Positions 22,360 to 33,130 of a stretch of DNA of 64,000 nt are shown in pieces. A program made the position numbers and the translations under genes. The stretch spans positions 62,001-126,000 of the forward strand of contig MU266337.1 in assembly GCA_021014945.1 (NCBI GenBank), written 5' to 3'. Under the pieces are notes generated by a model. The model made no database searches, was not told where the DNA came from, and was given only the letters and a program-made list of their open reading frames with translations. Position 1 is the stretch's first letter; each line of letters opens with the position of its first letter. This DNA is from Leucogyrophana mollusca (lineage: Eukaryota > Basidiomycota > Agaricomycetes > Boletales).

Positions 22360-23840
22360 ATGCCTGGCTTAACGTCAATCAGGATGACAGGGGACAAGCT
22401 GGAAATCGTGAATCAGCTAGTCTTGCCCCACACAACGGAGTACATTGAAATCAACAGCATCGAGCAGGCTCATGATGCGATAAAGTCGATGAAAGTACGT
22501 CTAATATTCCCTGGTACAAAAGCGCGGAGGACAGGACAAACATAAATTGCAGATTCGTGGTGCACCTGCTATTGCTTCGCTGGCATCTCTTGCTCTCGTC
22601 TTCCATCTTTCCCAAGCCCTCGAACTGTCACCTACCCCGGAATATTTAGCTTCACCTGAAGCTTTACAGGGCCATGTAACACCAATCCTCGATTTTCTGT
22701 ATACCGCACGTCCGACAGCTGTGAATCTTGGAGCAGCTACGCGTCGTCTGAACAAGACTCTCCAATCCTCTCTGGTCTCCGGAAAACATGCACGCGCAAT
22801 CGCCGAAGATCTGATTGCAGAGGGACGATTGATAGCAGATGAAGATGAAAGCAGAAACAGGAAGATGTCGAAATGGGGTGGGGATTGGTTGGTTGAGGAG
22901 GACAAACGCAACGGTGGTAGCGGGGAAGTCCTGAATGTCTTGACTGTGTGCAATACTGGATCTCTAGCAACATCGGTGTGTTCCTTCCTCGTGTCGTTTC
23001 TATTTTGGAACTCAACGCCGCTCCCTAGGGGTACGGTACAGCATTGGGGCTAATCACGTACCTGCATGAAAGCAGCAAACTCGGCAAGGCATACTACACT
23101 CAAACTGCGCCATACCATCAGGGATCTCGGCATGCCGTTTCCTCCGATCTACCGAACCTGCCAGCTTATCAGGTCGCCTTGCAGACTTACGGCCCTGGAG
23201 TTAAAGGCGCTCCAGATCCCATCCGTCATGATATGCGACACGATGGTTGGTTCCCTGTTTCAGCACCATAAAATTCACGCAGTCGGTAAGCTCTGGTCAC
23301 GATCCACGCTGCGACTACTAATCCATTCCCTAGCCGTTGGCGCTGATAGAGTAGCAAGGAACGGCGACACTGCGAACAAGGTCAGTTTGCCGAAATCGAG
23401 CTCACTAGGGGTTAATATCTTCGCGTCTTGGCCAGATTGGCACGTACAACGCGGCCGTCCTCGCTGCACGCCACAAAATCCCGTTTATTGTGGTCGCACC
23501 CATAAGCACAGTCGACCTCGATGTTGCTGATGGTGCAAGGTAAGCCATTTATCGTTTCACTGTTGTGGATAATATCCCATTATCTTGTAGTATCCCGATC
23601 GAGCATCGACCACCACTTGAGGCATGTCTTGTACGCGGGGCGTTATATCCGCCATCGTTCGATTCTCAGGGGAACAAGCAACAAGCGCAAGTCATGATTA
23701 CTCCCAGCGATCTTGACGGGATATATAATCCTAGTTTTGATGTTACACCCGCCGAACTCATCACTGCGATAGTGACAGAGAAGGGGGTGGCGGTGAAGAA
23801 GGAAGGGGAGTCGACCTTCGATCTGAGTGGCATCGTGTAG
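22360..23840 (+). CDS. MRI1: Methylthioribose-1-phosphate isomerase
   Basis: Converts 5-methylthioribose-1-phosphate to methylthioribulose-1-phosphate in the methionine salvage pathway. It belongs to the eIF2B-alpha-like fold. Exon 1 is MPGLTSIRMTGDKLEIVNQL to DAIKSMK. Exon 2 starts IRGAPAIASLASLAL, a family hallmark. The catalytic Cys sits in VCNTGSLATSGYGTALGLI, joined over an intron. The product-shaping YYTQTAPYHQGSR-LTALEL junction needs a GC-AG intron (23130-23184). The catalytic Asp is in MICDTMVGSLF. Then come AVGADRVARNGDTANKIGTY and FIVVAPISTVDLD. The C-terminus is GIYNPSFDVTPAELITAIVT and onward to LSGIV-stop. Full length and apparently functional. Confidence 0.95.
23130..23184 (+). 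other. GC-AG intron in MRI1
   Basis: The donor is CG|GCATGC and the acceptor CTTGCAG. Removing 55 nt gives QGSR-LTALELKALQIP, as in the family. No GT donor nearby restores this frame. A nearby acceptor at about 23172 would add four residues but uses the same GC donor. Confidence 0.7.
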
Positions 23841-23984
23841 CAGATAGACGACCATATAGGTTGAGAGGAGCCTAATAGTTCATCACGTAAGGCTTAGTAT
23901 TTTCAAGCTGTAGAGTAGCTGGGGATATACAACGGGAAGATATATGTGTAGATGCAACACGCCGATCAAGAGAATCATACCTAC

Positions 23985-26275
23985 TTAAGACATTCCCAAG
24001 CCTACCGTGGCTTTCCTCCCACTCATAGAGAGCCTCCTCGCACGAATGGTCCGCCTCCTGTGGATAACAGGGATTGCAGATACTTGGACGGGGCTGGTAT
24101 CCGTGCTCTCCGAACCGGACTCCGTACCTCCTGGAGAACGAACCCAGCGCGGGAGGCCACGGATCTTGTTTGCAATCCCGTTTGGGCTTGGCGTGGACGA
24201 CGAAGACAGACGGCGGAGGTGCTTCAGTACGGGGAGCTTGCTCCGGTTTGTCTTGGGAGACTCCGAACCAGCACTTGGGGGTGTGTTGGATGGCGTAGTC
24301 GGGCCAGTCGTGGGAGTACCCTGAGATGTGACGAAGAGAGATTCTTTGGATTCTTCACTGATGCCTTCGAGCCCTGGGGAAGCCGACGTCGATGTAGAAA
24401 CGGAAGAATCGAGGGCAAGGAGAGCGCCGTTCGAGTATTCATTGATGTGTTCAAGGAAGCGGGATTGGGAGTTGTGACCAGGGCCTGAGACATCTTCAGA
24501 AGCCACACCAGATACAGAACCATCCCCGCCGTCGGGGGAAGATATATCCCCATCAGCACTGACGCTCGGCGAATTCGCGCCATAGAGCAGGCAGTGAAAG
24601 GCAGAGTTATCGAAGGACACGTCGCTATCGCTGATATCGCTAGTGCGCCGCATGTGTCCGTGGTCCAGCTCCATGCTTCTTCGATCAGTTGTCTGGTCGT
24701 CCTCATCATCCAACGTGGGGAAGGCATCAGAAATGGCGGAGACTAAAGACCGCACCGGAGATGACGTCGAAAGATACAAGGAATTACTGCTCGTCCTGTT
24801 TGAACGCTGGGATGCTATCGAAGAGTTGCGACGGTGGCCGTGCCCAAGAGAGACTCGCCCCAAGTTCTGCATCACATACGTGAAATCAGCAGACATGTGC
24901 GAGATGATAATGTTCGCACCTGAATGAGCTCCCGGCTTAGCGTCATAGCTGCGTCGGAGGTATTCGCCTGGTCTTCCCTGACTTCTGGCTCACCTACGGG
25001 CCCTGTCTGGAGAATACGGAAGGGCGATGTTCGGGAAACATTCGTGTCCACTTGTCCAAGAACCTTCGACTGGCGACCAGAGGAATGGTGCATTGCAAAA
25101 TGGGAGGACGAGCGGGAAGGGGTAAGGAGCCCGTCCTTGGTGATGTCGCCGAGGTGTGGAGTAACCACGGACAGATAAGGCAGGTGGGCAGTAGAAGTAG
25201 AGTCACAAGCTACCACGAACACAGACGGAGACACCGAATGACTCGAAGCAGACGCACTGTGAATTGGCGTACGTGGTCGGGACACGATCTCAGTAGCCAA
25301 TGCGTCGAGGGAAAACTCCTTGGACTCCATCTCGTACGCGCAAGAAGAGTCGGCACCCCGGGAACTTCGGCGCCTTGCGATCAGAGCATTAACAGCAGTT
25401 TGGCGCTCCGGGCTGAGTGCCTCGTGAATGGAGGAGATGTTTGAAGACGAAGGAGTTACAGTATCCGCGTGTCTTCCATCTTCCTGGGCAAGCTTCTTCC
25501 AGAACTTACAGGCCTTCTTAATTGCTTTTGCTTCCTTTCGTACACTGAGGGTCATGTTGAGCGCAGACTGGTACTGCTCGGGGGTACGAGGACCGGCGGC
25601 GACATGGCTGAGCTTCGCCAGAGGAGAGTTTGAGTCCTGAATCGCACTTTGAATCGCATCTAGGAGAATATCGTCCGGGTCTCCTGTGCCGGTGGCGAGG
25701 ACCTGACGAATCCGCTCTACAACACCGCGCGGAATACCGATACCGACAAGAACTCCGACCAGTTGCTGGTACCTTAACTCGAGTTTCTGATTGAGCTGGA
25801 AGTCAGTGTTCGCCTGTCGCTGATGGCGGGCCGTCCTAAACATCTCTGAGTACAGCTGGCTACGGGTGTTGGAGAGATCCGCTCGAAGGTCGTCGAGATC
25901 CTTCTCCAGCAAGTCCTTGCTCTCCTTCAACTGAGTAAAATCAGCTTGTAATTTCAGGAAGCGTGCGTCCACCACTGCGACCGATTCGGTATTAGGCGAG
26001 ATGACCGCGGGGGGCATCCAAGGAGCGACAAGGGGCGAATATAGCTCGGTAGGATCAAAAGACGGCAGGGAATGTTCGAGAGATACAAATATGGGAGCCG
26101 CTGTGCCATCGGATGTACTGGTGGATGTGCTAGTGCTGTCTTGAACGTACTGTGCTGAATGAGATCGTTTGACCGGTGCCGGAGAGTTGTGGTTGGCCTT
26201 CGGGAACAGCGCTGAGACATCGCTTTCAGATTTGGTCCGGCGGTGTAGAAGGCGAAAGGACTTGAAGAAGCGCAT
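23985..26275 (-). CDS. Coiled-coil, Ser-rich hypothetical protein
   Basis: Two long exons. The first starts MRFFKSFRLLHRRTKSESDV (ATG at 26275; an upstream in-frame ATG at 26320 adds 15 residues). It contains a strong coiled coil beginning VVDARFLKLQADFTQLKESK, then ELRYQQLVGVLVGIGIPRGV and a conserved-looking helical block LNMTLSVRKEAKAIKKACKF. Splicing at about 24940/24870 joins ELIQ to NLGRVSLGHGHRR. The second exon is Ser/Thr/Pro-rich with many SP/TP sites and ends KATVGLGMS. No enzyme domain, membrane segment or signal peptide is visible. Probably a scaffold or cytoskeletal-type protein, but I do not recognise a named family. About 760 aa. The 144 bp to the end of MRI1 is a tight convergent junction. 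Confidence 0.7.
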
Positions 26276-26780
26276 GTTTACCGGAATGTGGTGGACTGAC
26301 GATAGGCAATGAGCTGGCAAAGGCGCGTCTTTATATTATTACAGTATGCTGGAGGCTGACGTCCTCAGTCGTGATTTTGGAGGCTGACAGGAAGTCGGAG
26401 CCGAGCCCGATTTCTAATACTCACGACAGAAACGGTCAACAAACCAACCTCTGAGAATGATCGTGAGCAACGGTTCGTAGGTGGATCATCACCGGAGTGG
26501 CACGAGTGGAGAGCCTGTTGATAACGCTCCCAGCTGGCCGCGGGTCTTTAAAGATCTCATCCGCCGCAGTAGCTAATAGCACTGTGAGCTTGAGAATGTT
26601 TTACCGCTCCAAGTTAGACTTTGCGTGAGCGTCGTTCATGAGAACGATGATTAGTGACTGAGAGCGCTTTCTGTCATCCGAAAGACCGACGGAGGCGTCT
26701 AGTTGGCGGTCCGGGAAGAGCCGAAGCGGTCGTTTGTTCCATTGCAGACCTCCGTCCGGCTCACCTCTCGCAGTGGCATA

Positions 26781-26795
26781 TGACCGCTGCGGTCA
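26781..26795. promoter_or_regulatory. Palindrome in the divergent promoter upstream of the reductase
   Basis: TGACCGCTGCGGTCA is a perfect dyad with 7-bp arms and a 1-nt centre. It contains CCG-N3-CGG, an everted CGG pair of the kind bound by dimeric Zn2Cys6 factors. It lies about 175 nt upstream of the reductase ATG. The rest of 26276-26970 shows no gene. Confidence 0.4.
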
Positions 26796-26970
26796 CTTAT
26801 AGACATGTCCGCCAGTGTGAAGATGTTCCCATATCGCAGATTCGTCATAGAGTCGCTCTTGTTTATTGTCGCTGATACGGGGATACCTCTGCACCAGACC
26901 ACTCCGAGGTCACTAACTCAGGCTTCACGACTTGTGTCTGTAGCTTCTACACACCAGCTTCAAGCCGAAC

Positions 26971-29900
26971 ATGTCCACAATTTACTCCGTCAACCAGCTT
27001 ATCGCTGAACGCACCCGTGAATACCCTGACCTCGAGATCCTGGGTATCCCGGACAAGAACTTCAACGTAAGTCTTGCTTCCTCCCTCCAGCGTTCCTGCT
27101 AATTTTACGAGTCTTTAGTACACAAAGTATACTTTTACTGAGCTTGATGTGGCTGCGTCCCTTCTTGCGCATCATCTCGTAGACAGTGCCCTGCTGCCTC
27201 CCCGCGCTAAAGGGGATGCTACCACCGAAATGACCTGTGGGCTTCTAGGTATCAGTAACATCGACTACGTCGTGACCGAGATGGCTCTGTACCGTATGGG
27301 CTACTGTGAATCTCTCCCACTTACGTCTTATTTGAACAGCATCTCACGTTATCCTACAGGTGTCCTGTTCCTATCGCCAAACAATTCTCCTGCTGCCATT
27401 GCACATTTGCTCACAGCGACCAAGGCTTTACATATCATTGTACAAGACGGTTTTCTGCCTTCGGCAGACGCGGCTCTTTCTCATTTATCAGACCCGTCCT
27501 CCGTCAAAATCGTCCTTCAGCCTAGCCCAGATGTCTTTAGCGCGTCCGCTCGCGAGGCGCGCCCTGAGAAGACACGCTGGGAACCCATTCTCGACTGGAA
27601 AGACGAGTTTATGTTGCCTATCACAGTCATCCACTCGAGTGGGTCCACTGGTTTCCCGAAACCAATTATAGCGACCAACAAGGCAGCCATCGGAAACTGT
27701 TCTGTTAACTTCAATCTCACAAGTTTGACTACCCTGCCCTTGTATCATGTAGGATATTGCTTCGCACACTTCATATACCTACGTGCTCACATAAAGCTGC
27801 ACAGGGGCACGGTCATTCTAACCTGTATCGTGCAATCTACGCCGCAAAGCCTCTCTATCTGTTCCCCACGGGCTCCATCCCCCTGACATCAGCGAACGTT
27901 ATCAAGCTGCTAGCCCAAGCACCGGATGTAGAGGGATTTTACGGCGTTCCTCTCGCGCTCAAGCTGCTAGCCGAAACAGAGGAAGGTCTGCAAGTTCTCA
28001 GAGAGCTCAAGCTAGTCATGTTTGGCGGGAGCGCATGTCCCGATGAGCTTGGCCATTTGCTTGTTGCCGAGGGGGTGCGCCTAGTAGGGCATTACGGACT
28101 AAGTGCTTTTACTTTCATCTTAGGTCTAAAGAATCCATGCACTGATGTGCATTACCTTCCAGCGGAAATGGGTCAACTCATGACCTCCTTTAGAGACTTC
28201 GAAACTGACAAGGACTGGAACTGGGTGCGAGCCAAAGGCCCCTTCGTCAAGTCGAACGTGAATGATTATATGCGATTTGAGGACCGCGGTGACGGGAAGT
28301 ACGAACTGTACGTCTTGGATGGGTGGCACACCAAGGCAAGGCGTTATTTATCCACAAACGCTGGGATAAAACTCATGTGGTACGTGCCAGGTAATGACCA
28401 ACCAGCCTGATGGCTCGTACGCCACAAAGGACCTGTTCATTAAGCATCCTACCACTCCTGACGCATATAAGTTCGTTGGTCGAGTGGACGACACCATCGT
28501 CATGGTATGGTTGGCTCCTTGCTATTCCCCATGTTTCCATTTCAACACCCTCCTGCAGGTCAATGGCGAAAAGACCAACCCGGTCCCCATCGAACTCACA
28601 CTCCGCTCTTCGCCATACATTGCGGACGCAATCATTTTCGGGGCCGCACGCACGCAAATTGGAGCACTGATACTCCCGACTGAGGTTGCCAAGGAAAGTT
28701 CCCCAGTCGAGCTCGCAAAACTCGTCGCACCAATAATTGCACTCGCAAACGCCGAAGCGCCCTCGCATTCACAGCTCGCGACGGAGGCTCTCGCGTTCCT
28801 TCCCTATGGCACGCCCATACCACGCGCGGACAAGGGTAGTATCCTACGTCCGAAAGTGTACAAGGAGTTTGAACAGGTGATCGATGATGTGTATAAGCGC
28901 CTCGAGGGTGAAGTTGGCGGGGCAGATAAAAGACTTGTTAGCGGAGACCAGGAAGCGAAGGCCGTTATTAGGGACCTCATTGGGAAGACAATCGAGAGGC
29001 CTATTGATTACCTTCAAGACGATACGGATCTGTTCGAGTTCGGGCTTGATTCACTGCAATCGACAAGGATCAGGAATGCGATACAGCGGGTACACCATTT
29101 TGTAGCTTTATTGGCCCCAATAACTGATTTATTGGAACAGGAGATCGACCTGGGTGGCAAGAAGTTATCCTCAAACGCTGTCTTCGAGAATCCATCAATC
29201 TCAAAGTTGGTCTCCCAATTCCTAAAGCCCCCCTCACACTAACACCCCGGCTTGTAGGATCGCTAAGCTCGTCCTTGCGCTTTCCTCTGGTCATGAGCAC
29301 GAACTGGAGAGTCGTAGCGCGCAAGACATAATGCTAGAGCTGGTGGAGAAATACAGACACTTCGAAGTCCCTCCGAAGACTCATACCAACGGGACGAACG
29401 GACACTTGAACGGCTCGGGATCCTCCCGTATTGTGAGTTTGAACTATAGCTTGGGCCTGCGCATCTTACTGACTGACATCATCTCGCAGGTTGTCCTCAC
29501 GGGTTCCACGGGTTCTCTTGGCGCCTACATTCTGGATGAGTTCCTCGCTGACTCGTCCGTGGAGACCATCTACTGTCTTTGTCGAGCAAAGAACGACGCG
29601 GATGCAGAATCTCGAGTAACCGAGTCGATGAAGGCGAGGAAACTATTGTCTCGGTACACCAAGGCAAACGGACGGGTTGTTTCCCTTGCTTCAGATTTGG
29701 CCGCAGACAAGCTTGGACTGCGGGCTGAGGTATACGACGAGATTGCCAGGAGGGCAACATTGGTTGTTCACGTAAGAGCTCCTGTAAGATAAACCGCACC
29801 GAGCCTGTCTGACGATTGTTGCAGAACGCGTGGGCGGTCAATTTCAACCTTGGAATTTCTAGGTAGGTTCAGATATCCTCGTTTGTTGATGGTATTCATT

Positions 29901-30851
29901 GTTCCCGTTCCCGCAGCTTCGAGACCCACATCCGAGGCGCAGTCAACTTGATCAACTTAGCACTCGCCTCTCCCCACTCCCACCCTGCAGATTTCTATTT
30001 TGCATCATCTGTTAGTGCTGTGGCCGCATGGCCAGGTCCTGGGTCAGTTCCAGAGGCTGTCACAGATGACCCCTTTGTTGCTCAAGGGCTTGGCTAGTAA
30101 GTTTTTACCCATTTTTTAGGGGAAACCTGACAAAACTGTCCGTTAGTGCCCAGTCGAAATGGGTCACTGAGAAACTGTGCCAACTAGCCTCGCAGGCCAC
30201 ACCAATTCGTGCTGGCGTTTTGCGTGAGTTATCGTATAGTTGTAGTCTTGTTATAGTTAAGCGAACTATCCATAGGAATCGGGCAGATGGTAGGAGACTC
30301 GTCGAATGGAGTTTGGAACGAAACAGAGGCAATCTCCCTCATTTTCAAGGTATGCATACCGGCTCCACCACATGGCTGCATCCTCAACGTGTGTATCACA
30401 GTGTGCAGATACTATTGGCGTTCTTCCCGATCTCGAAGAGTCGGTATCGTGGCTACCCGTCGATTACGCTGCGAAAACCATAATCGAAGTCATAAACCTG
30501 CCTTCCGACGATAGGTGTCCAGTATGGCACGTACTGCATCCTACTCTCGTGAAGTGGACATCTGTCCTCTCCTCTCTCCAGCGCGCCGGCCTCAGTTTCA
30601 AGCCCCTTTCTCGACGAGACTGGCTGAAAGCCTTGCGTGCAAGCACAACAGACGAAGTGACTAACCCGAGTAGGAAGCTCCTGACTTTCTACGAGAATAA
30701 GTACGGTCAAGAGGAACTGATCAAGAGGTACCCTTTAACTACGGAGCTGACGCAGAAGGCGAGTAGAAGTCTGAGGGATGCGCCTGTGGCGGACGATGAA
30801 TTGGTCGGGAAGTGGGTTGAGGCCTGGAGGAGCACTGGGTTCCTGCACTGA
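26971..30851 (+). CDS. NRPS-like adenylate-forming reductase (A-T-R)
   Basis: Activates a carboxylic acid as acyl-AMP, loads it on a carrier domain and reduces it with NADPH to an aldehyde or alcohol. The substrate is unknown. Exon 1 is MSTIYSVNQLIAERTREYPD. The adenylation domain has the P-loop-like ITVIHSSGSTGFPKP, PLYHGHGHSN, FGGSACPDELG, and HYGLTEMGQLM assembled over an intron, then ATKDLF and FVGRVDDTIVMVNGEKTNP. The thiolation domain is DLFEFGLDSLQSTRIRNAIQ with the phosphopantetheine Ser. The reductase domain has the nucleotide-binding VVLTGSTGSLGAYILDEF and the catalytic YAQSKWVTEKL (YxxxK, joined over an intron). It ends VEAWRSTGFLH-stop. About 1,050 aa, no condensation domain. One intron (28336-28390) begins with GC. 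Domain order matches the basidiomycete Lys2-like/CAR-like reductases. Confidence 0.93.
28336..28390 (+). other. GC-AG intron in the reductase
   Basis: The donor is AAG|GCAAGG and the acceptor GTGCCAG. Removing 55 nt gives LDGWHTK-VMTNQPDGSYATK, continuous with the conserved ATKDLF motif. Reading through inserts a non-conserved segment and loses the frame. Confidence 0.75.
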
Positions 30852-31305
30852 TGGGAGTCGATGATAACTATCGCTTCCAAGTTCCCGCCACGATGGCGGT
30901 GTCTCGTAGGATCGTACCTTGCCCATGCGCCTGTAAACTCATGACCATATGAACGTTTGTCCGATTCACTGTCCATGTACCTGAAGCTTCATCCGCATGC
31001 TCATCGAATCTGTGACGAGTCGGTTTTTCACTTTGATGACCGAGTTTGTCAGTCTCTTTCTCTCTTAGCAGCCTCTGGCGCGATGGGCTGCCCAGCTTGA
31101 AAACATAAAGGACAGGGGTTCTCATGTCCCCACCAGTCAAAACACCCAAAAAGGTAATCGGATCGAAGGAAACGGGTGGGCCTCAGCTACGACCACCCTG
31201 TAGCAACCTCTCTTTTTGAGCGACGACGCGACCATTTAGAATTGGAGGGCATCTTTTTGTCTGTGACTACTGTTTCAAGAGTCGGGACGTCACCGGAAAT
31301 CACGG
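30852..31305. other. Intergenic, promoter of the taspase-like gene
   Basis: 454 bp with no supported gene on either strand. Confidence 0.35.
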
Positions 31306-33050
31306 ATGCATGGTTCGATCGATGCGACGTCGACGGACGGCAAAAATGTCTATGTCGCGGTTCATGGTGGTGCGGGTCATCATGCTGTCGGAACTGAGCA
31401 GCAGGTGAAACGGGCTCTGAAGCGGTGAGCCTTGTCTTCAACCCACAATGACCGTAACAATTTCCCCAACGCTCGTAATACTGCACGCAGCGCTTGCACA
31501 GTAGCAATCCACGCATCAGTGCTCACATCTTCCTCTGCTCTAACCATCGTGGAGCAGGCCATATCCGTTCTCGAGGATGATGAATGTCTGAACGCGGGTT
31601 TGTTCAGTCTGTGTCGCGCACTGAGGACCTGCTTTGTTAATGGTTCGCTTCGTTATTTTGCTAGGCTATGGATCCAACCTGACAGAGAGTGGCACTGTCG
31701 AATGTGATGCCGCCATCATGGAAGGGCGCTCTCAAGATTTTGGGAGCGTCGGAGCTGTTCCGTGTGAGCTGCTGGGAAATCTACACGTTATTCTTCTGAT
31801 GTTCGACGTGAGTTTATAGGCGTGAAGAACCCAATCAGGTTGGCCAAGGCTGTCCTTGAGCACTCTCGAGAACCCGATCCGCTAGGACGCTTACGCCCAT
31901 TGTTCGTGTCCCAGGTCCATCCATGTGGTTAATTCCTAGTTACTGACGTTCTTCCTTTAAATTGGTAAATTGGATAGACATTTGGTCTCAGTAGGAGCAC
32001 AGTCGTTTGCATCGTCAAAGGCGCAAGCGGTCGTCGCGCCTAACGATATGATATCTCCTCGCGCAAAAGATGACTGGGAAAAATGGATGTCTCGGCTTGA
32101 TCATCCTTCTGAGCCAACATCATTGCAAACAGCGTCAACAATGCAGGACACCGTCGGTGCGGTGGCTTGGGATGGTGAGGGTACTCTTGCTGCCGGAGTC
32201 TCCAGGTCTGCGTCCTTTTGTCAGAAGCTTTGACCACGACCAACTAGGCCCTTTATGACTGTAGCGGTGGGCTGCTACTCAAATACCCAGGCCGCGTGGG
32301 TGAAGTGAGTGTGGATTTCATCTTGCCTTCGTTCCCGCGTAAGACCTTTGGCGATGATAGGCTGCAATATACGGCGCAGGATGCTGGGCTCAACAGTCTG
32401 CTGACGGAAATGATGGTGTGGCGTGTAGTATCTCTGGTGCGTACATTGCCTCTTCTGGGACAGCTGAACTACGGCGAATTCCAACCAATACCGCTACAGG
32501 TGCTGGCGAGCACATAATCAGGACCGGTTTGGCTCGCTCTATCGGCGATGCCTTTCGAGTCCCAGGTCCTCCTGGAATTGAGGTTGATACTCACGAGATT
32601 CTTCGACACATACTCGTCGACCACTTCCAGAGTAAGTCAGGGCTTGGTGCGGACTCAAATTCTCGGCTAGCTACTAATGGATGGAGTGCCCAGCGCCCAC
32701 GAGGGCGCGCGGGGAATGTTCACCCAATGCAGGTGTGTTGCTGTTGACGAAGGAGGTTGATGACGAAGGCAGGGTCAAACGTGAGTCCGTCTTGTGGTCT
32801 CTGCAGTGGTTTATAACCTCTATGCCAGCGAGACTGTGGTGTGCTTTTACAACAGAGAGCATGGCTGTCGCTTACGCGAGTTCTGGACAGCCAAAGCCGA
32901 AGGTGAGTGTCTGGCCGCCCTTGTGCCGCAAGTGTTGCCTGTACCTATCCGCGGAAATCATGACAGTCTTACATCCTACGCCGACCGAAAGGTTTGGCAT
33001 CGTCCGGCACTTCGTCACTGTATATAACCGCTCTGCCGCTACAAGGCTAG
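31306..33050 (+). CDS. TASP1: Taspase-1-like threonine aspartase (asparaginase_2 fold)
   Basis: N-terminal-nucleophile hydrolase made as a proenzyme that cleaves itself before a Thr. Animal taspase 1 cuts proteins after Asp. Start chosen at MHGSIDATSTDGKNV, directly before VAVHGGAGHHAVGTE, the family's first strand and turn. Next come ECLNAGYGSNLTESGTVECD, SVGAVP and HLVSVGAQSFASSKAQ. The autocleavage site is DTVGAVAWDG with the nucleophile Thr, then SGGLLLKYPGRVGE, NDGVACSISGAGEHIIRTGL and LWCAFTTESMAVAYASS. The last exon, after the acceptor near 32968, most likely reads SYILRRPKGLASSG and stops at 33048-33050. If that intron is kept, the frame runs to 33073. About ten exons. Substrate in this fungus is unknown. 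Confidence 0.85.
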
Positions 33051-33130
33051 ACCTCGGAGACAGCCATAGCTGATGAGAGGACACCTCACCAGTGACACAA
33101 TTTATCCCAGGGCGGCGGCCATCTCTGTGC

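Noticed and set aside
9431..30851. A secondary-metabolite cluster joining the P450 and the adenylate-forming reductase
   Set aside because: They are about 15 kb apart with PEX5, MRI1, PRA1 and other housekeeping genes between, and no transporter or pathway regulator in the usual tight arrangement.
33051..33073. Longer C-terminus of the taspase-like protein to 33073
   Set aside because: It needs retention of a GTGAGT intron. The spliced form gives a basic tail (SYILRRPKG) that continues better from PKPK.
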